Below, piece by piece: positions 26,070-33,823 of a stretch of DNA of 64,000 bases (the stretch's first letter is position 1; each line of letters opens with the position of its first letter). This stretch comes from an uncultured Collinsella sp. (GTDB taxonomy: Bacteria; Actinomycetota; Coriobacteriia; Coriobacteriales; Coriobacteriaceae), in the NCBI GenBank assembly GCA_958407465.1, contig CATYIV010000006.1, positions 1 through 64,000 on the forward strand, read 5' to 3'. A model generated the notes under the pieces. That model was not told the DNA's origin and made no database searches. It saw only the letters and a program-made list of their open reading frames with translations. Position numbers and translations under genes: made by a program.

Positions 26070-26807
26070 CTAGGCAAGCGGATTCTTCTTTGCCACGCCA
26101 TTTGCACGAGGCAATGAAACGGATGCTGGATGACTCTTCTTAAGAACAATGAACTCCCTGTGACCCAAGCCTTCAGGCAAATCAATTGCGTCATTCAGAA
26201 GCAAAGTGAAGCCGCAAATCTTAGCTGCTGACATGCCGGAAGCAAGCTCCTCATCCGAAGGATTGCCCTTGGTTATAACAAATAGCCCTCCATCCTTCAG
26301 ATACGGAGCCGCATACTCAACAAGAATCGGTAGAGGAGCCAGTGCGCGGGCGGTTACAACAGAGAACTGCTTCTTATGGCTCCGAGCATATTCTTCAAGA
26401 CGATCATGAACCGCATGGGCATGTTTCAATCCAAGAGCATGGACAAAGGAATTTACCGCATCAACCTTCTTGCCAACAGAGTCAATATAAGTAGCTTTAC
26501 GATGCGTGGTTATGGTTAATGGAATACCAGGGAAGCCCGCACCTGTTCCCATATCGAGCAAAGCTCCCTCAGGAGCCTTGTTGATATAGGGGAGCAAAAC
26601 AAGTGAGTCGAGGATATGAAGTACTGCAGCATCTTCTACGTTAAGAATACGGGTGAGATTGGTTGTCTTATTTGTTTCTAGAACCAAATCCAAATGCTGA
26701 ATACATTTCCTCAGCTCAACATCAGTTACGCTCAAGGAATACTCTTTGCAATAGAAAGCTAGACGACTCAACATCTCGTCAGCTTGCTGATCAGTAAGTA
26801 CTAACAA
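26070..26807 (-). CDS. rsmG: 16S rRNA G527-N7 methyltransferase RsmG (GidB)
   Basis: A 245-residue SAM-dependent enzyme that methylates G527 of 16S rRNA. It has the typical HLDLVLETNKTTNLTRI region, HILDSLVLLPYI, the SAM motif LLDMGTGAGFPGIPL and VTARALAPLPILVEY. I start it at TTG 26807 because AAAGGAG is six bases upstream; longer in-frame versions run back through the jag terminator and cannot be native. It lies between jag and the parS cluster, the usual gidB place. A SAM-fold C-terminus ending in a basic tail is normal. Confidence 0.92.
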   Translation of the reverse strand: MLVLTDQQADEMLSRLAFYCKEYSLSVTDVELRKCIQHLDLVLETNKTTNLTRILNVEDAAVLHILDSLVLLPYINKAPEGALLDMGTGAGFPGIPLTITTHRKATYIDSVGKKVDAVNSFVHALGLKHAHAVHDRLEEYARSHKKQFSVVTARALAPLPILVEYAAPYLKDGGLFVITKGNPSDEELASGMSAAKICGFTLLLNDAIDLPEGLGHREFIVLKKSHPASVSLPRANGVAKKNPLA

Positions 26808-26853
26808 CGAAAGCTCCTTTCTGACAAAAATCAGCGTATCGAGAACTTTTGAC

Positions 26854-26886
26854 AAAAAAAAGGGGACGTGGAAACCACGTCCCCTT
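26854..26886 (-). terminator. Terminator of the rpmH-jag transcript
   Basis: 11-bp stem AGGGGACGTGG/CCACGTCCCCT with a run of seven T on the minus strand. It separates jag from rsmG-parAB, so rsmG must have its own promoter in the ~45 bases between the T run and its start, or depend on read-through. Confidence 0.9.
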
Positions 26887-26904
26887 AGCATAAACTCGAG
26901 TAGA

Positions 26905-27474
26905 TTATCGAGCAACAATCACCACATGGCGATCAGGGTCAGAACCCTCAGAATGAGTATCGACGGCATCATTGCCACGAAGTGCAATGTGAACCAGTCG
27001 ACGCTCGTAGGCATTCATGGGCGGAAGCGAAACACTCTTATGAGTGCGAATGGCACGCTCGGCAGCAGACTGAGCCATGGAGGCAACCTTGTCCTGACGG
27101 CGGCTCTTGTATCCCTCGACGTCCACTACAACCGGATACCTAAAGCCAAGTTTGCGGCTCACCAGCAAAGAGAACATAACCTGAAGGGCATCAAGGGTGC
27201 GACCATGACGGCCAATGAGAACAGCAAGGTCGGGAGCCGTTACATCCAAAATCAGCTCACCTTCGTCGCCCTCATACTCATCGATAGGAGAGTTGGCGGC
27301 ATCGAAGTGCGAAAGGATGGAACGCAGGATGGAAATAGCAACATCGGCAATGGTGTCGAGCTCCTCATCGGTCAGCTCTTCACCAGCCTTGTAGCGCTGT
27401 GCAATCTCGGGATAATCGCCCGCGACCTGCGGGGCAACCTCCTCAAGCATATCCTCGATGATCTCTTCAGACAT
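26905..27474 (-). CDS. jag: RNA-binding protein Jag (KhpB)
   Basis: A 189-residue KH-R3H protein linked to cell-wall growth and RNA regulation. It has the acidic N-terminal region, a KH domain with GRHGRTLDALQVMFSLL (about 95-112) and an R3H domain with MNAYERRLVHIALRG (about 155-169). The start ATG 27474 has GGAG six bases upstream. It follows yidC in the conserved rpmH-rnpA-yidD-yidC-jag order. The Jag-N domain found in Bacillus is absent or very short. Confidence 0.92.
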   Translation of the reverse strand: MSEEIIEDMLEEVAPQVAGDYPEIAQRYKAGEELTDEELDTIADVAISILRSILSHFDAANSPIDEYEGDEGELILDVTAPDLAVLIGRHGRTLDALQVMFSLLVSRKLGFRYPVVVDVEGYKSRRQDKVASMAQSAAERAIRTHKSVSLPPMNAYERRLVHIALRGNDAVDTHSEGSDPDRHVVIVAR

Positions 27475-27489
27475 AACGTACTCCAAAAG

Positions 27490-27501
27490 TTAGGTACCTA
27501 A
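27490..27501. repeat. Palindrome TTAGGTACCTAA, copy 2
   Basis: An exact copy of 23985-23996, lying between yidC and jag. Confidence 0.7.
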
Positions 27502-27518
27502 ATAAGATTGATATCCCA

Positions 27519-28289
27519 CTACTTCTTCTTGTGCGGGCGCGGCTTCTTCTCTCGACGAGTGACCTCAACCTGCAGCGGAGCGTTCTTAAGACGCTCCTCC
27601 TCATCGGCCTTCGCCTTGTCGATGACCTTCTGCGTCACAAAAATCTGCTGGATAACCTGCCAAGCAGACGAGACGTCGTAGTACAGCAGAACACCAACGG
27701 GAAGGCTCCAGCCCATCCAAAGCATCATGACCGTCATGACAACGGCCATCATACGCATGCTCTGAGCCTGCTGGCCGGTCTGGTTGCGCGACATATAGAG
27801 CTGCGGAATCAGGGTCAGGACGGCGAACAGGATCAGGCAAACCAGCGCAGGCAGTGCAACCATAAAGCCATCGGCAAAGGAAGCACTCGGCGTGGTGGTC
27901 AGGTCGGGCAGGATGTTGAAGAACGAGAACGTGCCGTCGTTAAAGTACTGCGGCAGGTTGCGCAGCAATGTAAACAGGGCGAACAGGATAGGCATCTGAA
28001 TCAGCAGCGGCAGACAGCCAGCCATGGGGTTGAACTTGTTCTCGCTGTAGAACTTCTGCATCTCCTCGGCCTGACGCTGGGGATCGTCGGCATAGCGCTC
28101 CTGGATCTCGAGCATCTTGGGCTGCAGCACCTGCATGCGAGCCGTCGACTTGGTCGACTTGAGCATGAGCGGCGTCAGCAGCAGACGGATGATGACCACC
28201 AGGATGATGATGGACAGGCCCCAGTCGACCGCAAAGGTCTGGATGAGCTTGAGCAGCTCGAAAAGGATGTTAACGATCCAATCCCACAT
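27519..28289 (-). CDS. yidC: Membrane protein insertase YidC (Oxa1 family)
   Basis: A 256-residue insertase that places membrane proteins alone or with SecYEG. It lacks the large periplasmic domain of proteobacterial YidC, as usual in Gram-positive bacteria. The first helix (about 17-37) contains the conserved Arg in VIIRLLLTPLMLK, followed by the amphipathic hairpin (KMLEIQERYADDPQRQ), and further helices at about 95-113, 140-160, 180-200 and 205-222. The C-terminal tail is Lys/Arg-rich (RREKKPRPHKKK), which helps ribosome contact. There is no visible lipobox at the N-terminus. Confidence 0.95.
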   Translation of the reverse strand: MWDWIVNILFELLKLIQTFAVDWGLSIIILVVIIRLLLTPLMLKSTKSTARMQVLQPKMLEIQERYADDPQRQAEEMQKFYSENKFNPMAGCLPLLIQMPILFALFTLLRNLPQYFNDGTFSFFNILPDLTTTPSASFADGFMVALPALVCLILFAVLTLIPQLYMSRNQTGQQAQSMRMMAVVMTVMMLWMGWSLPVGVLLYYDVSSAWQVIQQIFVTQKVIDKAKADEEERLKNAPLQVEVTRREKKPRPHKKK

Positions 28290-28318
28290 GTAAGTTTTCC
28301 TCCGATAGCGAGTGCCCG

Positions 28319-28543
28319 CTAAGGCACAGGGTCATAACCGCCGACGTGCAGGGGATTGCAGCGAGCGATGCGCCTCACGGCAAGCCAGCAGCCTCTCAAA
28401 ACACCGTACTTCTCAATCGCCTGAACGGCGTATTGCGAGCACGTTGGGTAATAAATGCAGGCGTCAGGTAATAAGGGCGAAACAACCTGTTGATATATGC
28501 GAATAGGAGCGATGGCAACACGTCGCAAAACGTGATTGCTCAT
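28319..28543 (-). CDS. yidD: Membrane protein insertion efficiency factor YidD
   Basis: A 74-residue YidD with the family hallmark YYPTCSQYAVQAIEKYG (three spaced Cys overall) and the RCNPLHVGGYDPVP end. It overlaps the rnpA stop by four bases (ATGA) and precedes yidC by 29 bases. Confidence 0.95.
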   Translation of the reverse strand: MSNHVLRRVAIAPIRIYQQVVSPLLPDACIYYPTCSQYAVQAIEKYGVLRGCWLAVRRIARCNPLHVGGYDPVP

Positions 28544-28878
28544 CGCTCCTCCCCGGCAACGCCGGCGCGTTTCATAAGCGAACGCAACGCCTTGTCCATC
28601 TCCTCCGGCGAGGAAACCCTCGTCTTGGGAGTCGCGAACAAGATGATGTCATAACCCGCAACGGGAAATCCACAGCTGCGGGCGGCCTCGCGCATCACAC
28701 GCTTAGATCGGTTGCGCACGACAGCACAACCGAGTCGTTTAGCACCAACGAAGGCGACCCTTCCGGAGTCGCCTTCGCCAACCGATTCACATATGGTCAT
28801 TCGAATCAGAGGGTGATTGAAACGACGCCCCTGACTGAACACATGCTCGAAATCTTGCCGAGACTTAATAGTCTTCAT
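28540..28878 (-). CDS. rnpA: Ribonuclease P protein component
   Basis: A 112-residue basic protein that helps the RNase P RNA trim tRNA 5' ends. It has the N-terminal KSRQDFEHVFSQGRRF and the RNR signature RLGCAVVRNRSKRVMREAAR (about 48-67). It lies between rpmH and yidD in the standard order. The short C-terminus after the RNR motif is usual. Confidence 0.95.
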   Translation of the reverse strand: MKTIKSRQDFEHVFSQGRRFNHPLIRMTICESVGEGDSGRVAFVGAKRLGCAVVRNRSKRVMREAARSCGFPVAGYDIILFATPKTRVSSPEEMDKALRSLMKRAGVAGEER

Positions 28879-28898
28879 GCGAGATGTGTGTATCGCTG

Positions 28899-29033
28899 CT
28901 AGACAGTGAGACGCTTGCGGCCCTTGGCGCGACGACGGGCGAGCACGGCACGACCACCCTTAGTGGCCATACGGGCACGGAAGCCATGGGTCTTGGCACG
29001 CTTACGCTTATTAGGCTGATACGTACGCTTCAT
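28899..29033 (-). CDS. rpmH: Ribosomal protein L34
   Basis: A 44-residue, very basic protein starting [18 protein letters not shown] and ending in [12 protein letters not shown], the standard L34 sequence. AGGAGG lies upstream of ATG 29033. It is the first gene of the transcript that ends at the jag terminator. Confidence 0.97.
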   Translation of the reverse strand: MKRTYQPNKRKRAKTHGFRARMATKGGRAVLARRRAKGRKRLTV

Positions 29034-29378
29034 CTTAAGTTCCTCCTGCTGCATTTCGAGTGTCCGCGGGAACGCGGACGCAGATATAGACACGTGAGCT
29101 TGAAGATTGTAGGGAAATCAATGTTCAAATGTCAAGAAATCAAAGGTAAAAGGTTGCGCAGTTCACACGGTTCCCCCATAAGCACAACCGAAATTTGCGC
29201 CTCATGGCAACCTTTCACGATATTTCATCGAGTTTTCAACAGGTCATGTTGGCAATGTTGAGAACTTTTCGCCCGTTTTCCAAAGTTTTCAACAGGTTTT
29301 GAAAGTTTGTCGAAAGATGAGAAACATTGCACGGTGAGCTACTATTTGTTCGAAACCTTTTGGAAGATTGCGAGCGGC
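29034..29378. other. Probable replication origin (oriC), left part
   Basis: 345 bases between rpmH and the ATPase gene with no other gene. The right half is AT-rich and holds three candidate DnaA boxes close together: TTTTCAACA at 29234-29242 and 29286-29294 (plus) and TTCTCAACA at 29257-29265 (minus). Location beside rpmH and dnaA supports an origin; the functional unwinding site is not proven. Confidence 0.65.
29234..29294. promoter_or_regulatory. Candidate DnaA-box cluster
   Basis: Boxes at 29234-29242, 29257-29265 (reverse) and 29286-29294. The first and last share a longer match, AGTTTTCAACAGGT. Another reverse copy lies at 32487-32495 and a weaker TAATCAACA at 32642-32650. Confidence 0.6.
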
Positions 29379-30731
29379 ATGTCTGACGACTTTTACACCA
29401 TGGTCGATTCCGGAGACCCGGCACCCGACAACGAGCACATCACCGGCGTGCGCGAAGAGCGTGCGGAAGGCGAGCAGACGACAACGCAGGCGCCAAAAGC
29501 CATGTACGCCGCGCGCATCGCCGTCTATGACGACATGCTGTCGACACCGCGTGTGATCGTCATCGATCCGCAAGATGTCCGCACGTATTTGGAAGAGACG
29601 ACCAACACCGTCTACCAGTGCATGAAAGAACAAGGTGGCCATATCTCGCTCATGGTCATCCGCGAGATTGTCGAAAACTTTATCCACGCACACTTTGCAG
29701 AGCCCATCATCTCGATTCTGGACGGCGGAGACACCATCCGCTTTGCTGACCAAGGACCCGGCATCGACGACAAGGAACGCGCTTTCGACTTTGGCGTTAC
29801 CAGCGCAAACAGCAAGATGAAGCGCTATATCCGTGGAACCGGAGCAGGGTTTCCCATGGTGCAGGAGTATTTGGAAAACGCCGGCGGTGCCGTATCCATC
29901 GAGGACAACATGGGCAACGGCACCGTGGTTACGGTAAGCCTGAACCCTAAACGCGTGCAGGAAATCGAGCGTGCCGGCGGACGCGGTGCTGCCGTGCGGC
30001 CCGAGACGGAGCAGCCCACATATCCCCTGCCGGGAGCTTTTGCGCAGCAGCCCATGGCAACGCAGCAGATGCAGCCCCCCGTGGGGCAGATGCAGCAGCC
30101 CGGAATGCTTCCCACACAAGAGCCCCAGGCGGCATCTATGTCGATGACGCCAAACATGCCAGAGGCCATGCCGCTGGCAGATCAGGATGCAGCAGCAATG
30201 CAGCAGGCGACGGGGGCACCGGGTGGCCAGCAAATGGGCTATCAGCCGTACCAACGGGGATATCCATATCAGCAGATGCCGCCACTGGGGTATGGCCAGC
30301 AGTTCCCGCAGCAGTACCAGCAGGGATATCAGCAGCCGTACCAGCAGATGCCGCAGCAGCAGTACAACCCCTGGGCCCAACAGATGCCTCTGCAGCCTTA
30401 CCAACAGTGGCCTCAAAGTTTTCAACAGCAAATGCCGCCGATGCAGAGTTCTCAACAACCAGCAGCTCAAATGATGTATCCTAATGCAGCAAATCAGTAT
30501 GCGCAGCCACAACCGGACGTGTTCGTAAGCGATCGCGGCAACGCCGCGCTGGGCTATCTGGCGCAAAATCAAGCGTGCGGTGCAACCGATCTGGCGAGGG
30601 CGTTTGGAAACTCGGCCCCCACTTGGTCACGCACGCTCAATGACTTGGCGCAGGCCGGCTTGGTCATCAAGCATGGCCAGAAATACCATCTGACCGAACT
30701 CGGCGCCGCTCGCGTGCGAGCTCAGAGCTAA
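29379..30731 (+). CDS. GHKL ATPase / P-Q-M-rich linker / winged-helix protein next to dnaA
   Basis: About 450 residues from ATG 29379; TTG 29307 and GTG 29334 are possible longer starts, and no start has a strong ribosome binding site. Residues about 75-190 are a GHKL (histidine-kinase-type) ATP-binding domain with the N-box REIVENFIHA, G1 DQGPGI and G2 GTGAGFPMV. There is no H-box or receiver, so it is not a normal kinase. Residues about 210-375 are low complexity (Pro, Gln, Met, Tyr). The last 65 residues form a winged helix with ALGYLAQNQACGATDLARAF and TLNDLAQAGLVIKHGQKYHLTELG. dnaA follows after 15 bases, so they share a transcript. Two DnaA-box-like sequences sit inside its Gln-rich region. 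The function is unknown; a role in initiation control is inference from place and domains. Confidence 0.8.
   Translation: MSDDFYTMVDSGDPAPDNEHITGVREERAEGEQTTTQAPKAMYAARIAVYDDMLSTPRVIVIDPQDVRTYLEETTNTVYQCMKEQGGHISLMVIREIVENFIHAHFAEPIISILDGGDTIRFADQGPGIDDKERAFDFGVTSANSKMKRYIRGTGAGFPMVQEYLENAGGAVSIEDNMGNGTVVTVSLNPKRVQEIERAGGRGAAVRPETEQPTYPLPGAFAQQPMATQQMQPPVGQMQQPGMLPTQEPQAASMSMTPNMPEAMPLADQDAAAMQQATGAPGGQQMGYQPYQRGYPYQQMPPLGYGQQFPQQYQQGYQQPYQQMPQQQYNPWAQQMPLQPYQQWPQSFQQQMPPMQSSQQPAAQMMYPNAANQYAQPQPDVFVSDRGNAALGYLAQNQACGATDLARAFGNSAPTWSRTLNDLAQAGLVIKHGQKYHLTELGAARVRAQS
30419..30457. promoter_or_regulatory. DnaA-box-like pair inside the ATPase gene
   Basis: TTTTCAACA at 30419-30427 and TTCTCAACA at 30449-30457, both on the plus strand, encoding FQQ and SQQ. 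Most other Gln codons nearby are CAG, so CAA use here is unusual. Confidence 0.4.
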
Positions 30732-30746
30732 AGAACGGGAGAGACA

Positions 30747-32471
30747 GTGGACGAGGAAGCAAGCATCATCCTGGGGGATGCCATCGCCTTTTGCCAGCGC
30801 GACGGCCAAGATGCACGCCTCATCAACATGCTGGGGCAATCGCGGGCCATAAGCCTGACCGAAGATACGCTCACGATCGAGGCCCCCTCGCGCTTTGCCA
30901 TCGCGCAGCTCAAAAAGCATCAGCCGACTATTGAGGCCTATCTGGAAGAAATCGCCTTTGCACCGATCGCGCTCGACATCGTGGCACCGCAAGGCGCCGC
31001 AACGGAATCCGCTGCCGCGACGGCGCCCGCCACGGCTCCCGCCGCTTCCCCGGCGGCACCGACCTCCGCAGGCGACGTGCCGACAATCGAGCACCAGCAC
31101 AGCGATGTTTCCCGTGAAACCATGGCACCGTTGCCGACCGCGGCGGCGACGTCAACGAACGCACCCGTCACGCACATGCCTATCGCTCACGACGCAGCGG
31201 CGGGCGCGGATTCGGGCATTGCAATCAAGAACACGCTCTCGGCCGATGATTTTCGTCGCATGATGAACCAGATGAAGGGCGGAGCGCCGACTAAATCCAC
31301 GCAAGCTGCGGCCCCCGCTTCACCCATACCGGCGCCGACCGTGCCGGCCGAGCAGAATACGGATGGAGCCCCGCTCGCCGCGAACTCAAAATTTACCTTT
31401 GAGAACTTTGTCTACGGCCCCGAAAACAGCCATGCCTATCGCTCGGCACTCAAGTTTGCCGCCCTCGCGGACGAGCGCGGCACATGCACATCACTGTTCA
31501 TCTACGGCAAATCGGGCCTGGGCAAGACGCACCTGCTGCTTGCCATCAAAAACGAGCTCGCCGAGAAGTCGCCCGAGATCAAGGTCAAGTATGCCAACTC
31601 CCAGGCATATCTGGACGACCTGATGACCGAGTTCGACCGCCAAAAGAAGAGCAACGCCCCCATCATGCAGGCGTACCACGGCGTGGACGTGCTCATCATC
31701 GATGACATCCAAAACATCATCGGCAAGCGCGCGAGCGTGGACTACTTTTTCCAGCTCATGGACGAGTTCATCCGCAACAACAAGAAGGTCGTCATCGCGG
31801 CAGACCGTGCCCCCAAGGACCTGAGCATGGACGAGCGTCTGACCAGCCGCTTCAACGCCGGCATGCTCTGCCTGGTCGCAGAGCCCAGCTACGAGATGAA
31901 ATACAAGATCTTGCAGCGCTATTACGAGAACACCATCGTCGCCGCTCCCGAGGCAGGCGACGACTCGCTGCTGGCGGCCTATGGGGGCGACGGCGGACAC
32001 CTGACCGACGAGCACTTTAAACACATGGCCGAGGTCTCGGGCACCAACATCCGCGAACTCGAGAGCTTTTGCGAGCGCTGCGCCGGCGAGGCGGGCGACC
32101 GCGAGCGCGAGGGCGGGGAGCTCACCTTTGACGATATCGACGCCATCGCCAGCCAGTACTTCGACACATCGGCCAAAAAGATCAACGTCCAGACGGTTCA
32201 GTCCGTCATCGAAGAGCAGTACGGCGTGACGCACGAGGAGCTCATCGGCCCGCGTCGCAACGCCAATATCGCCAAAGCACGCCATATCGCTATCTACCTG
32301 GCCATCGAGATGTGCGAGATGACGACCACGGCGGTGGGCGCCGAATTTGGCAACCGCAACCACTCGACCGTCAGCACGAGCTACAAAAAGGTCCAGAAGA
32401 TGATCCAGGAAGACCGTACCGTCACCGAAGACCTCAAATCGCTGCGCGATAAAATTACACTGCGCTCGTAG
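30747..32471 (+). CDS. dnaA: Chromosomal replication initiator DnaA
   Basis: A 574-residue AAA+ initiator. Domain I covers about 1-85, a long Ala/Pro-rich domain II about 86-210, domain III from about 215 with Walker A YGKSGLGKTHLL and Walker B LIIDDIQNI, and domain IV the last 100 residues. The box-reading signature here is GNRNHSTV, where most bacteria have GGRDHTTV, so the Asp that reads the box is Asn. The start is GTG 30747 with GGGAGAG upstream. A parS-like sequence lies inside domain II (codons DVSRET). It is cotranscribed with the upstream ATPase gene. Confidence 0.97.
   Translation: MDEEASIILGDAIAFCQRDGQDARLINMLGQSRAISLTEDTLTIEAPSRFAIAQLKKHQPTIEAYLEEIAFAPIALDIVAPQGAATESAAATAPATAPAASPAAPTSAGDVPTIEHQHSDVSRETMAPLPTAAATSTNAPVTHMPIAHDAAAGADSGIAIKNTLSADDFRRMMNQMKGGAPTKSTQAAAPASPIPAPTVPAEQNTDGAPLAANSKFTFENFVYGPENSHAYRSALKFAALADERGTCTSLFIYGKSGLGKTHLLLAIKNELAEKSPEIKVKYANSQAYLDDLMTEFDRQKKSNAPIMQAYHGVDVLIIDDIQNIIGKRASVDYFFQLMDEFIRNNKKVVIAADRAPKDLSMDERLTSRFNAGMLCLVAEPSYEMKYKILQRYYENTIVAAPEAGDDSLLAAYGGDGGHLTDEHFKHMAEVSGTNIRELESFCERCAGEAGDREREGGELTFDDIDAIASQYFDTSAKKINVQTVQSVIEEQYGVTHEELIGPRRNANIAKARHIAIYLAIEMCEMTTTAVGAEFGNRNHSTVSTSYKKVQKMIQEDRTVTEDLKSLRDKITLRS
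31106..31121. promoter_or_regulatory. parS-like site (14/16) inside dnaA
   Basis: TGTTTCCCGTGAAACC differs from parS at positions 7 and 16. In the dnaA frame it reads VSRET, the usual coding form of parS. It lies 5.0 kb from the perfect cluster, on the other side of the origin. Confidence 0.55.
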
Positions 32472-32709
32472 GGAAATAGAGACACCTGTTGAAAACTTGT
32501 CGAAACCATGGGCATAAGGTGTCTAAAACCCAACCCGCGGTGGTGAAAAGTTTTGCGCAGGTTTTGAACGTGGAAAACCACCCCCGTTGCACACAGGTTG
32601 CTGTCGATTCTCTTTCTGGGTCTGACCTGCGTCTTTGGGAGTAATCAACAGTTTCGTCAGTGCTATTACTATTATTAAGATATTTATATCTAAAGAAAGG
32701 TATTAAAAG
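32472..32709. other. dnaA-dnaN intergenic region, possible origin part with AT-rich stretch
   Basis: 238 bases without a gene. A reverse TTTTCAACA box is at 32487-32495 and a TAATCAACA at 32642-32650. An AT-only-like run (32663-32697) next to dnaN could be an unwinding element. The stretch also holds the dnaN promoter and its AAAGAAAGG ribosome binding site. Confidence 0.5.
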
Positions 32710-33813
32710 ATGAAGTTCACCGTCAGCCAGAGCTCGCTTACACAAGCCATCGGCGTCGTTATGAAGGGTGTCGCTTCGGCGTCCACCCTTCCCATCCTGT
32801 CGGGCGTGCTCGTCAAGGCGCAAGACGGCATCTTGGAATTCCAGACCTCTAACTACACCATCTCGATCCGTCATCGCATCGCGGCGCATGTCGAAGAAGA
32901 GGGTGAGATGGTTATCCCCTGTAAGATGCTCTCCAATATCACCAAGACCCTCCCCGATGCCCCGGTCACCTTTGAGCTGTCCGAGCGCCAGGTGCTGATT
33001 GGTTGCGAGAAGAGCTCTTTTAGGCTGAACACGCTCGATGTCAATGACTTCCCCGAGTTTCCGGCCTATGCCATCGAGAGTGCCGTGGAGCTGCCGACCG
33101 ATATCTTGTCCGAAATGGTCGGCCGCGTGTGGCGCGTCACCTCGACCGACAAGGCCCGCCCCATTCTGGGTGGCGTGCACATGAAGGTCGAGAACAACAC
33201 CGTGCGCCTGGTGGCGACCGATTCCTTCCGCTTGGCCGTGTGCGATACGCAGGTCGAGACCTCGACTCTCGAGGGCTCCTTTGAACTCAACGTTCCGGCC
33301 GACGCCTTTAACGACGCGCTGAACATCATGGCCAGCCAGGCGACCATCATGATCGGGGCTACCGACACCCAGGTCGTCTTCGAGGCCGGCAACACCACCT
33401 ACGTGTCGCGCCGTATCGAGGGCATGTACCCCAACTACAAGCAGCTCATCCCCGATTCGTGCGTGACGTGCGTCAAGATCGACGTCGCCGCCTTTAACGC
33501 CGCCCTCAAGCGCGTGGCCGTTATCGCGAGCGCCAACCCCGCCGTCAAGTTCGAGATCGATGTCGAGAACGGGCAGATGGGCCTGTCCTCCATTTCCAAT
33601 GACCAGGACCTTGCGCAGGAGACGATCGATGTCGAGGCCGAGGGCGAGTCGGGCACCATCGCCTTCAACTACCACTACATCTTTGGCTGCCTCAATGCCC
33701 TGTCCAAGGAGAAGGAGATCACGCTGGAGCTCAAGAGCTACTCGCAGGCGGGCATCTTCAAGTCCTACGACAAGATCAACTACCTGTACCTGGTCATGCC
33801 GGTCCGCATCTAG
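32710..33813 (+). CDS. dnaN: DNA polymerase III sliding clamp (beta subunit)
   Basis: A 367-residue clamp that encircles DNA and holds polymerase III and repair enzymes. The three similar domains are visible: FTVSQSSLTQAIGVVMKGVAS with LPILSGVLVKA, the middle RPILGGVHMKV with LVATDSFRLAV, and the C-terminal YLVMPVRI end, the protein-binding pocket. ATG 32710 has AAAGG upstream. It follows dnaA and precedes recF by 10 bases. Confidence 0.97.
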   Translation: MKFTVSQSSLTQAIGVVMKGVASASTLPILSGVLVKAQDGILEFQTSNYTISIRHRIAAHVEEEGEMVIPCKMLSNITKTLPDAPVTFELSERQVLIGCEKSSFRLNTLDVNDFPEFPAYAIESAVELPTDILSEMVGRVWRVTSTDKARPILGGVHMKVENNTVRLVATDSFRLAVCDTQVETSTLEGSFELNVPADAFNDALNIMASQATIMIGATDTQVVFEAGNTTYVSRRIEGMYPNYKQLIPDSCVTCVKIDVAAFNAALKRVAVIASANPAVKFEIDVENGQMGLSSISNDQDLAQETIDVEAEGESGTIAFNYHYIFGCLNALSKEKEITLELKSYSQAGIFKSYDKINYLYLVMPVRI

Positions 33814-33823
33814 CAACTGCCCT

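Noticed and set aside
29034..29378. Classical DnaA boxes TTATCCACA
   Set aside because: None is present on either strand; only the TTTTCAACA/TTCTCAACA forms were found.
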